38,295 nucleotides of DNA from JBCBAP01 sp038532435 (lineage in GTDB: Bacteria; Pseudomonadota; Alphaproteobacteria; Rhodobacterales; Rhodobacteraceae). Under the pieces are notes generated by a model. The model did not search any database and was not told the origin of the DNA. It saw nothing but the letters and a program-made list of their open reading frames with translations. Below are positions 23,596 through 31,159 of this stretch, piece by piece; positions within the stretch are counted from its first letter, which is position 1; every line of letters starts with the position of its first letter. Position numbers and translations under genes: made by a program. Location: NCBI GenBank assembly GCA_038532435.1, contig JBCBAP010000033.1:1-38295 (forward strand), given 5' to 3'.

Positions 23596-24635
23596 GCGGC
23601 TCCAACCAGATGCGCGCCCTTCGCAAGGAAGGGGCCGCCCCCGGCCTCGCCCTCGTCCGCGCCCCGGTGCCGGAAATCGGGCCGGAGGATGTGCTGATCC
23701 GCATCCGCGCGACGGGGATCTGCGGTACCGACATCCATATCTGGAACTGGGACGACTGGGCGGCGCGGACCGTGCCCGTTCCCCTCATCACCGGGCACGA
23801 GTTCGCCGGGGAGATCGTCGAGCTTGGCAGCGCGGTCGAGGATCTGAGCGTCGGGCAGCGCGTCTCCGGCGAGGGGCATCTTGTGGGCAAGACCAGCCGG
23901 GCGAGCCGAGCTGGGCGGTTTCACCTCGATCCCGAGACCCGGGGCATCGGTGTCAACGAACAGGGTGCCTTTGCAGAGTATCTACGCCTGCCCGCGTTCA
24001 ATGTCGTGCCCCTGCCGGACGATGTGCCCGATGAGATCGGTGCGATCCTCGATCCGCTCGGCAACGCGGTACACACCGCGCTCAGCTTCGATCTGGTGGG
24101 CGAGGACGTGCTCGTCACCGGGGCTGGGCCCATCGGCATCATGGCCGCAGCCGTCGCCCGGCATGTCGGTGCCCGACACGTTGTCATCACTGATGTGAAC
24201 CCGGACCGGCTCGCCCTCGCCGCGCGGGTGGCGGACGTCCACCCGGTCAACGTGGCCGAGCAGGACCTTGCCACGGTCGCCGCGGACCTCGGCATGCGGG
24301 AGGGTTTCGACATCGGGCTTGAGATGTCCGGCGCCAAGGTCGCGCTCGACCAGATGGTCGAGGCGCTGGTGATGGGAGGGCGGATTGCCATGCTCGGCAT
24401 CCCCCCGGGCAAATCCCCCGTGGATTGGTCGCGCATCGTGTTCAAGGCCATCACGATCAAGGGCGTCTACGGGCGGGAGATCTTCGAGACCTGGTACAAG
24501 ATGATTGCGATGCTGCAGAACGGCCTCGACGTGTCGAAGATCATCACCCACCGCTTCCCCGCGGACGATTTCGAACGGGGCTTTGCCGCGATGCGGTCGG
24601 GCAGCAGCGGCAAGGTCGTTCTCGATTGGACCTGA
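23592..24635 (+). CDS. tdh: L-threonine 3-dehydrogenase lacking structural-zinc cysteines
   Basis: A 347-residue medium-chain dehydrogenase that oxidises threonine to 2-amino-3-ketobutyrate, supplying Kbl. Catalytic zinc residues are present (C44 in TGICGTDIHIW, H69 in GHEFAGE), as is the NAD-binding fold (VLVTGAGPIGIMAAAVARHVGA). In E. coli Tdh a structural zinc is held by four cysteines in a lobe loop. In a gap-free alignment of this loop (residues about 95-121, GEGHLVGKTSRASRAGRFHL onward) those cysteines are Gly, Ser, Ser and Asp. The rest of the loop stays conserved, so this looks like a stable variant rather than decay. It overlaps kbl by ATGA. Confidence 0.94.
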   Translation: MSGSNQMRALRKEGAAPGLALVRAPVPEIGPEDVLIRIRATGICGTDIHIWNWDDWAARTVPVPLITGHEFAGEIVELGSAVEDLSVGQRVSGEGHLVGKTSRASRAGRFHLDPETRGIGVNEQGAFAEYLRLPAFNVVPLPDDVPDEIGAILDPLGNAVHTALSFDLVGEDVLVTGAGPIGIMAAAVARHVGARHVVITDVNPDRLALAARVADVHPVNVAEQDLATVAADLGMREGFDIGLEMSGAKVALDQMVEALVMGGRIAMLGIPPGKSPVDWSRIVFKAITIKGVYGREIFETWYKMIAMLQNGLDVSKIITHRFPADDFERGFAAMRSGSSGKVVLDWT

Positions 24636-24654
24636 CAGCCTGTCGCCTTGAACC
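24626..24654 (+). promoter_or_regulatory. Possible TauR site upstream of tauR
   Basis: TTGGACC (24626-24632) is repeated as TTGAACC (24648-24654), 22 bases start to start. The same repeat spacing is found in the aminotransferase/tauA control region. The first copy, TTGGACCTGA, runs over the tdh stop codon. MocR-type regulators often control their own genes through such direct repeats. Being partly coding, the first copy may be coincidence. Confidence 0.3.
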
Positions 24655-24707
24655 ACGGGCACAAATCGAAAACACTGCATGCCAGAACAGCGTGGAGTGG
24701 TAAGCCC

Positions 24708-26177
24708 TTGGCAAACATCGCAGAGAACCAGATCTATCTGCCGGACGATCCGTCGATCAGTCTGCAGATCCGGCTGCGGGAGGCGATCTCCAAGGGGATC
24801 TGGGACGGACGTTTCGCCCCCGGGGATCGGTTGCCCGCCACCCGCGCGTTGGCCAAGCAGCTCTCGATCGCCCGGATCACTGTGAGCCTCGCCTACGAGG
24901 AGCTGGTGACGACCGGCTACATCCAGTCCCGGGCGCGGAGCGGGTTCTTCGTTTCCGAGGATGCGCCGAGCCTCCTGAAGTCCGAGGACTTTGCCGAGGA
25001 GCCGGTGGAGAACGCGGTCGATTGGGCGCGGCGCCTCGGCCCGCCGATCCGCGCGCTCGGACCGCAGGCAAAGCCGCAGGACTGGGCGAGCTATCCCTAT
25101 CCCTTCGTCTTCGGCAAACCCGACAGCATCCGCTTTCCCCTCGATGACTGGCGCGCCTGCGCCCGGCAGGCGCTTGGAAAACAGTCGTTCCAGGTCATCG
25201 CTGACGATTTCGGCGACCGGGACGATCCGATGCTGGTGGAGCAGATCGCAAAACGGTCCGTGACCGGGCGCGGCGTCACCGCCCGACCGGAGGAGATCCT
25301 CGTCACCTCAGGCGCGCAGAACGCGATCTGGTTCATCGTCTGCCTCCTTTTCCCGCAGGAGGGGCAGGGCCGCGCGGTGATCGAGGAGCCGGGCTATCCC
25401 GAATTGCGCCACATGCTCATCCAGCGCGGCATCGACATCGTGCCGGTGCGCGTGGACCGCGAGGGGATCCTCGTCGACGACATTCCGACCGATGTGGACG
25501 CGGTGTTCGTCAGCCCCAGCCACCAGGCACCCACGGGCATGACCATGTCCATGCCCCGCCGGCAGGCGCTCCTGTCCCGGGCGGAGGCGGAGGATTTCGT
25601 GGTCATCGAGGACGATTACGACTTCGAGATGAGCTATCTCCGCCCCCATTCCCCGGCGCTCAAGTCTCTCGACCGGCAGGGGCGCGTTGTCTATGTTGGC
25701 AGCTTCTCAAAGTCCCTCTTTCCCGGTCTGCGGCTCGGCTATCTCGTTGCCCCCGCCGCGTTCGTGGACCGGGCGCGGGCGCTGCGCACCCTCGTGGCGC
25801 GCCATCCGCCGGGCCTGACCCAACGGGCCGCGGCCTACTTCCTTGCGCTTGGCTACTACAACGCCCACGCCAAGACCCTGCGCGCGCGCATGGCCAAACG
25901 GCGGGCCGCGATCCTTGATGCCTTCACCGCCGGCGGCGTCACTGTGCCCGTCGGCAACACGTTCGGTGGGGCGTCGGTGTGGATCGAGGCGCCGGACCAC
26001 GTCGATACGGCGGACCTGGCAGAGCGGTTGCGTCCACAGGGCGTGCTTATCGAGCCAGGGGCGGGCTTCTACCATGGCCCCGCACCCCGCAACACGATGC
26101 GGATCGGCTTCTCCGTGATCCCCAGCGAGAAGATCCCTGCCGGGGTGGATCTCATCTGCCGCGCCTTGCGAAGCTGA
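24708..26177 (+). CDS. tauR: TauR-like MocR/GntR-family transcriptional regulator
   Basis: A 489-residue MocR regulator: a GntR-type winged helix (about residues 15-85, LREAISKGIWDGRFAPGDRLPATRALAKQL) fused to an inactive class I aminotransferase domain. The PLP pocket is intact, with SPSHQAPTGM, IEDDYDFEMSY and lysine K335 in YVGSFSKSLFPGLRLGY. In Rhodobacter capsulatus the MocR protein TauR activates tpa in response to taurine by binding direct repeats. The position beside taurine genes supports the same identity. No ATG fits: the start is taken as TTG at 24708, ahead of ANIAENQIYL, with GGAG ten bases upstream. A TTG at 24648 would add 20 unlikely residues. It is convergent with the FAD-GcvT operon. 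Confidence 0.85.
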   Translation: MANIAENQIYLPDDPSISLQIRLREAISKGIWDGRFAPGDRLPATRALAKQLSIARITVSLAYEELVTTGYIQSRARSGFFVSEDAPSLLKSEDFAEEPVENAVDWARRLGPPIRALGPQAKPQDWASYPYPFVFGKPDSIRFPLDDWRACARQALGKQSFQVIADDFGDRDDPMLVEQIAKRSVTGRGVTARPEEILVTSGAQNAIWFIVCLLFPQEGQGRAVIEEPGYPELRHMLIQRGIDIVPVRVDREGILVDDIPTDVDAVFVSPSHQAPTGMTMSMPRRQALLSRAEAEDFVVIEDDYDFEMSYLRPHSPALKSLDRQGRVVYVGSFSKSLFPGLRLGYLVAPAAFVDRARALRTLVARHPPGLTQRAAAYFLALGYYNAHAKTLRARMAKRRAAILDAFTAGGVTVPVGNTFGGASVWIEAPDHVDTADLAERLRPQGVLIEPGAGFYHGPAPRNTMRIGFSVIPSEKIPAGVDLICRALRS

Positions 26178-26213
26178 CGCACCTGGCGGCTGACGTTCGG
26201 ACGGACCGGCTCC

Positions 26214-26245
26214 CTTCTTCTGGCTGGAAATATCCCCGCCGGAGG
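26214..26245 (-). repeat. Rhodobacteraceae-type intergenic repeat, copy 1
   Basis: Read on the minus strand this contains GCCTCCGGCGGGGATATTT followed by three bases and GCCAGAAGAA. It lies in the 78-base gap where tauR and the FAD-GcvT operon converge. A second copy lies at 35719-35751 in the opposite orientation, differing at only three bases over the core. Similar elements are, from memory, common at gene 3' ends in Rhodobacteraceae. Confidence 0.75.
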
Positions 26246-26255
26246 CGCAGGCCCG

Positions 26256-28700
26256 TCAGACTTTCACCCGTTCGGATTTGGGATCGTACATCGGCTTCAG
26301 GCTCGCCTCCGCCGCGACGCGCGTCCCCGCGATCTCGATCTCGAAGGTGGAGCCCAGCATCTCCGCCGCCGTCTCCCCCGCGCAGGGGACGTAGCCCAGA
26401 CCGATGGAGCCGCCGAGGCAATGGCCATAGTTGGCCGAGGTGATGTAGCTCACCACCTCGCCGTTCCGCAGGATCGGCTCCGCGTGGTACATCATCGGTT
26501 CCGGGTCCGTCAGGCGGAACTGAACCATGCGGGACTGCAACCCCTCGTCCTTCCGCCGCAGCACCGCGTCCCGACCGATGAAGCGTTCCTTCGCGGTCTT
26601 GACGGCGAAACCGAGACCCGCCTCAAGCACGTGATCCTCGTCGGTGATGTCATGGCCGAAATGGCGGAAGCCCTTTTCGATCCGGCAGCTGTCCATCATG
26701 TGCAGACCGCAGAGCCTGAGCCCGTGATCCGCCCCTGCCTGGTGCAGGGTCTCAAACACATGGGCGGCTTGGTCCGTGCTCACATAGAGTTCCCAGCCGA
26801 GCTCACCCACGTAGGTGACCCGGTGGGCGCGGGCGAGACCCATGCCGATCTCGATATCCTGGGCCCAGCCGAACGGGTGCGCGTTGTTCGACCAGTTGTG
26901 CGGCGAGACGGAGGAGAGGAGCGCGCGGGAATTCGGCCCCATCACGCAGATCACGGCCTCCGCTGCGGTCATGTCGGTGATGACGACGTTCATCTCGCCC
27001 CGGTGGCGCATCAGCCAGCCCATGTCCCGCACGGTGGTGGCTGCGGGCGTCACCACCATATAGGCGATCTCGCTGAGCCGGGTAACTGTAACGTCGGCCT
27101 CTATCCCCGCACGATCGTTGAGGAACTGGGTATAGACGATACGGCCCGCAGGGACGGACATATCCCCGCCGCAGACGAAGTTCATGAACAGCTCCGCATC
27201 CCGCCCCTCGACACAGATCTTGCCGAAGGAGGACATGTCGTACATGCCGACCGCCTCGCGGATCGCCATGTGCTCGGCGCGGGAGTTCTCGAACCAGTTC
27301 TGGCGCCCCCAGGAATACTGGTACTCCGCAGGCTGGCCGTCTTCGGCGAACCAGTTGGCCCGCTCCCATCCCGCAAGCTCGCCGAACACCGCGCCGTGGG
27401 ACTTCAGATGCTCGTGCAGCGGCGAGCGGCGGATGCCGCGGGCAGTCGCCTTTTGCCGGTAGGGAAAATGGTCCGCGTAAAGAAGACCGAGTGTCTCCTT
27501 AGCCCGTTCCTCCAGATACTTCCGGTTGCCCTGAAAGGGTTGCATCCGGCGGATGTCCACGTCGCCCAGATCGAAGGGCGGGTGGCCGTGCTCCATCCAG
27601 TGGGCGAGCGCCATGCCCGCCCCGCCTGAGGACTGGATGCCGATGGAGTTGAACCCGGCCGCGACCCAATAGCCCGCCAGATTAGGTGCCTCGCCGAGGT
27701 GGTAGGCATCGTCCGGCGTGAAGCTCTCAGGGCCGTTGAAAAAGGTGTGGATCCCGGCCTCGGCCAGCATCGGCATCCGGTTGATCGCCTGCTCCAGGAT
27801 CGGCTCGAAATGGTCGAAATCCTCCGGAAGTTGATCGAACTCGAAGTCTTCCGGGATGCCGTCCATGCCCCAGGGCTTTGCCACGGGTTCGAACGCGCCG
27901 AGGAGCATCTTGCCCGCATCTTCCTTGTAGTAGGCGCATTCGTCCGGCACCCGGAGGACCGGAAGTTGTTCAAGTCCGTCAATCCCTTCCGTGACGATGT
28001 AGAAGTGCTCGCAGGCCTGCAGCGGCACGTTCACGCCCGCCATGCGGCCCACATGGTGGCCCCACATGCCCGCGCAGTTGACCACATTGTCCGTGGTGAT
28101 GGTTCCGCGCTCCTCACCCCGTTCCCAGTCGATGGCGGTCACGCGGCCGCTTTCCTGATGGACCGCGGTGACTTTCACGCCCTCGATGACCTGCGCACCG
28201 CGCTGGCGGGCGCCCTTAGCGAGGCTGAGTGCGATGTTGGCCGGGTCGCCCTGACCGTCCTTGGGCAGGTAGACTGCGGCCGTCACATCCTCGACATTCA
28301 CGTGGGGGTAGCGGCGGGCGACCTCCTCGGCGCTGATCTCCTCCACCTCGACACCGAAGGCGCGCGCCATGGAGGCCTGACGCAGGATCTCCTGCTTGCG
28401 CTCCTCGGTCAGCGCGATCGTGATCGAGCCGCACCGGCGGAACCCGGTGGAGATGCCCGTTTCCGCCTCAAGCTCGCCGTAGAGCTCCTGAGAGTATTTC
28501 GCCAGCCGCGTCATGTTTTTAGACGCGCGCAGCTGCGCGATCAGGCCGGCCGCGTGCCATGTGGTGCCGGAGGTGAGCTTCTTACGCTCCAGAAGCACCA
28601 CATCCTCCCACCCCTGCTTGGCGAGGTGATAGGCCACGGAGCATCCGGCAACGCCGCCGCCGATGATGACCGCGCGCGCCTTCGAAGGGATCGGTTTCAT
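26256..28700 (-). CDS. FAD-dependent oxidoreductase/GcvT fusion, dimethylglycine-dehydrogenase-like (demethylase 1)
   Basis: An 814-residue fusion of a DAO-type FAD domain and a C-terminal aminomethyltransferase (GcvT) domain, the plan of dimethylglycine and sarcosine dehydrogenases. The FAD motif is GGGVAG (14-19). H49 in TTWHAAGL matches the histidine that carries covalent FAD in mammalian dimethylglycine dehydrogenase. From about residue 430 the folate domain shows VGELGWELYV, with the family glutamate, and RIEKGFRHFGHDITDEDHVLEAGLG. Such enzymes remove an N-methyl group oxidatively and pass the carbon to tetrahydrofolate. The start at 28700 follows GAGGAA. It is 14 bases after its tandem relative and third in an operon behind the aminotransferase. 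The substrate is unknown; N-methylated taurine is proposed from context. Confidence 0.88.
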   Translation of the reverse strand: MKPIPSKARAVIIGGGVAGCSVAYHLAKQGWEDVVLLERKKLTSGTTWHAAGLIAQLRASKNMTRLAKYSQELYGELEAETGISTGFRRCGSITIALTEERKQEILRQASMARAFGVEVEEISAEEVARRYPHVNVEDVTAAVYLPKDGQGDPANIALSLAKGARQRGAQVIEGVKVTAVHQESGRVTAIDWERGEERGTITTDNVVNCAGMWGHHVGRMAGVNVPLQACEHFYIVTEGIDGLEQLPVLRVPDECAYYKEDAGKMLLGAFEPVAKPWGMDGIPEDFEFDQLPEDFDHFEPILEQAINRMPMLAEAGIHTFFNGPESFTPDDAYHLGEAPNLAGYWVAAGFNSIGIQSSGGAGMALAHWMEHGHPPFDLGDVDIRRMQPFQGNRKYLEERAKETLGLLYADHFPYRQKATARGIRRSPLHEHLKSHGAVFGELAGWERANWFAEDGQPAEYQYSWGRQNWFENSRAEHMAIREAVGMYDMSSFGKICVEGRDAELFMNFVCGGDMSVPAGRIVYTQFLNDRAGIEADVTVTRLSEIAYMVVTPAATTVRDMGWLMRHRGEMNVVITDMTAAEAVICVMGPNSRALLSSVSPHNWSNNAHPFGWAQDIEIGMGLARAHRVTYVGELGWELYVSTDQAAHVFETLHQAGADHGLRLCGLHMMDSCRIEKGFRHFGHDITDEDHVLEAGLGFAVKTAKERFIGRDAVLRRKDEGLQSRMVQFRLTDPEPMMYHAEPILRNGEVVSYITSANYGHCLGGSIGLGYVPCAGETAAEMLGSTFEIEIAGTRVAAEASLKPMYDPKSERVKV

Positions 28701-28714
28701 GTCAGTTCCTCGGT

Positions 28715-31138
28715 TCAGGCCCGAATGCGGGTGTTCTCTGGGTCCCATTGCGCCATCTGCGGCGCGATCTCAGCCTCGGTGCGGGTGCCGAAAATGTCGA
28801 CCTCCACGGTGCCGGTCGTCCCGGCGGTCAGCATGGCAAGCGAAATGGACTGGCCGGTGCGGAAGCCCCAGGCGGAGGATGTCACCAGCCCGACCTGTTC
28901 ACCGTTCTGCCAGACGGAGGCGAGAGGCGGTGCCTCGCATCCGTTCGCCTTGACCGTCAGCGAGGCCATGCGCTGTTTCACGCCCTGTTGGTGCTCCCGC
29001 TGAAGTGCAGCGCGGCCCGGGAAATCCGGCTTGTCGAGCTTGATGAACCGGTCGCAGCCGAGCTCGAATGGGGTGTAGTCCCCGGTCAGGTCGTGCTTCC
29101 AGCCCATGTAACCCTTTTCGATGCGCAGGGAATCGAGCGCGTACATCCCGATGGGCTTGAGCCCGTGGGGCTCCCCGGCGGCCATCAGGGCGTCCCATGC
29201 TGCGACGCCGTGAGTGTTGGGCAGGTGCAACTCCCAGCCGAGCTCGCCCGCGTAGGAGACGCGGAGCAGGTCGAGGGGGGCACCCTCAAACGTCGCGGTC
29301 TGATGGCTCAGCCAGCCGAGCGAAAGATCCGCCTCGACAACGCCTGCGAGCACGTCCCGCGCTTTCGGTCCGGTGACGAGGATCGCCATGCTGTCCTCGG
29401 TAATCGGGGTCAGCGTCAGATGATCGAGCAGAGAGGCGCGCAGAATGTCGAGGTCATGCCACTCCGCCACCGCAGCGGTGATCAGCATGATGTCGTCCTC
29501 GGCCCGGCGGATCACCGTCATTTCCGTGTGGAAGCGGCCGCTTTCGGTCGCGAAATAGGCCAGTGACATGCGACCTACCTTCGGAATGCCGCCGGTGATG
29601 CGGGTGCGCAGCCAGTCGAGCGCTCCCTCGCCCTGCAACAGGAACTTGGTGAAGCCCGACAGGTCGATCATGCCTGCGGTATCGCGGACCGCAGCGCACT
29701 CCCGCTCTACCGCCACGTGCCAGGGCCCCTCGCGCTCGTAGGTGGCGCAGTCCGCGGGATCGATGGGTGCGTCCGGATAGCAGACCGCCCGCTCCCAGCC
29801 GCCGAAGGGTCCGAATTCCGCGCCGAGCGCGGTGTGACGGTCGTGCAGAACTGACAGGCGCTTGTCGCGGCCCGCGGGCCACTGGAGGTGGTGAAAATGG
29901 GTGGCATATTCGTGGTTGTAGATCTCCAGACCCTTCGCATCCGAATAGGCCTGATCGGCGTAGCCGGTGAAGCGGCGGGGATCGACGGACCAGGTGTCCC
30001 ACTCCGTCTCGCCCTCCACGATCCATTCGGCCATGCACTTGCCCGCACCGCCGGACTGGGTGATGCCGAAGGTGAAGGCGCAGGCCTCGAACGCGTTTGG
30101 CACACCTGGCATCGGGCCGATCAGCGGGTTGCCGTCGGGCGCGTAGGGAATGGGGCCGTTGATCACCCGTTGCAGGCCGACGGAGCCCAAGAGCGGCACG
30201 CGGGCGCAGGCATCCTCGATGTACCACTCGATCCGCTCCAGATCGTCGGGGAAGAGCTGGAAGGAGAAATCGTCGGGCCTGGGGTCGCTGGGCACCTCCC
30301 AGTGGAGCCGCCCGCCATTCTCGTAGGGGCCGAGCAGCAGGCCGTGCTTTTCCTGCCGCAGATAGTAGGAGCTGTCCGGGTCCCGGATCATCGGCATGAC
30401 CGCCGTGTCCTTCAGTTCGGGGATCTCCTCGGTCACGAGGTACTGGTGCGCGAGCACGGTCTGAGGGGTGATGCGCCCGCCGAAGGGGAGGAACATCTTG
30501 GCGATGTCCTGGGCGTAGTAGCCCGCCGCGTTGACGACGTACTCGCAGCGGATCTCGCCCTTGTCGGACGTGACGATCCATTCGTCGCCGTCCCGCTCGA
30601 TGCCGGTCACCGGGCAGAAACGGATGATCTGTGCGCCGCCCTGCCGGGCACCGGTCGCATAGGCCTGCGTGAGCTGGGAGGGGTCGATGTCCCCGTCCCG
30701 CTTGTCCCAGAGACCGCCGACAAGGTCATGGGTCTCCATCTGCGGAACGTGCGCCTTCAGTTCCTCGTTGGTGAGGATGTCCATCTCCCACCCCTGGGAC
30801 CGGGCCATGTCGGCCACGTGATGGAACTCCCGCATCCGCTCCACGGAGTGGGCGAGGCGGACGGCACCGGTCTGGTGATAGTTGATCGGGTAGCCGACCT
30901 CGTCGCCCAGCTTCTCGAACAGTTCGATCGAGTAGCCCTGGATCTGCATGATCGCCCAGTTGCCCGAGAATTTCGGGCAGTTTCCGGCGGCGTGCCAAGT
31001 GGAGCCTGCGGTGAGCTCGTTCTTTTCGAGGAGGACCACGTCGGTCCACCCCATCTTTGTCAGGTGGTAGAGGGTTGAGGTCCCGACGGCACCTCCGCCA
31101 ATGATGACAACGCGGGCGGTGCTGGGAAGGTCGGCCAT
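28715..31138 (-). CDS. FAD-dependent oxidoreductase/GcvT fusion, dimethylglycine-dehydrogenase-like (demethylase 2)
   Basis: An 807-residue relative of the gene that follows it, with the same order of domains: FAD-binding GGGAVG (14-19), candidate covalent-FAD H49 in GSTWHAAGN, and a GcvT-like folate domain from about residue 430 with YAGELGWELHL and DSLRIEKGYMGWKHDLTGDY. The stretch after H49 is NCPKFSGNWA, quite unlike the LIAQLRASKN of its neighbour. This points to a different substrate pocket rather than recent duplication. It starts at 31138 after AGGGGAC, 21 bases downstream of the aminotransferase. Probably a tetrahydrofolate-linked N-demethylase. The substrate is not evident from sequence, and sarcosine or dimethylglycine remain possible. 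Confidence 0.87.
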   Translation of the reverse strand: MADLPSTARVVIIGGGAVGTSTLYHLTKMGWTDVVLLEKNELTAGSTWHAAGNCPKFSGNWAIMQIQGYSIELFEKLGDEVGYPINYHQTGAVRLAHSVERMREFHHVADMARSQGWEMDILTNEELKAHVPQMETHDLVGGLWDKRDGDIDPSQLTQAYATGARQGGAQIIRFCPVTGIERDGDEWIVTSDKGEIRCEYVVNAAGYYAQDIAKMFLPFGGRITPQTVLAHQYLVTEEIPELKDTAVMPMIRDPDSSYYLRQEKHGLLLGPYENGGRLHWEVPSDPRPDDFSFQLFPDDLERIEWYIEDACARVPLLGSVGLQRVINGPIPYAPDGNPLIGPMPGVPNAFEACAFTFGITQSGGAGKCMAEWIVEGETEWDTWSVDPRRFTGYADQAYSDAKGLEIYNHEYATHFHHLQWPAGRDKRLSVLHDRHTALGAEFGPFGGWERAVCYPDAPIDPADCATYEREGPWHVAVERECAAVRDTAGMIDLSGFTKFLLQGEGALDWLRTRITGGIPKVGRMSLAYFATESGRFHTEMTVIRRAEDDIMLITAAVAEWHDLDILRASLLDHLTLTPITEDSMAILVTGPKARDVLAGVVEADLSLGWLSHQTATFEGAPLDLLRVSYAGELGWELHLPNTHGVAAWDALMAAGEPHGLKPIGMYALDSLRIEKGYMGWKHDLTGDYTPFELGCDRFIKLDKPDFPGRAALQREHQQGVKQRMASLTVKANGCEAPPLASVWQNGEQVGLVTSSAWGFRTGQSISLAMLTAGTTGTVEVDIFGTRTEAEIAPQMAQWDPENTRIRA

Positions 31139-31159
31139 CGGGGTCCCCTGTGCTGTGAC

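Noticed and set aside
24648..24707. N-terminal extension of TauR from a TTG at 24648
   Set aside because: The extra 20 residues look random. The TTG at 24708 fits the family N-terminus and has GGAG upstream, although it is itself a rare start.
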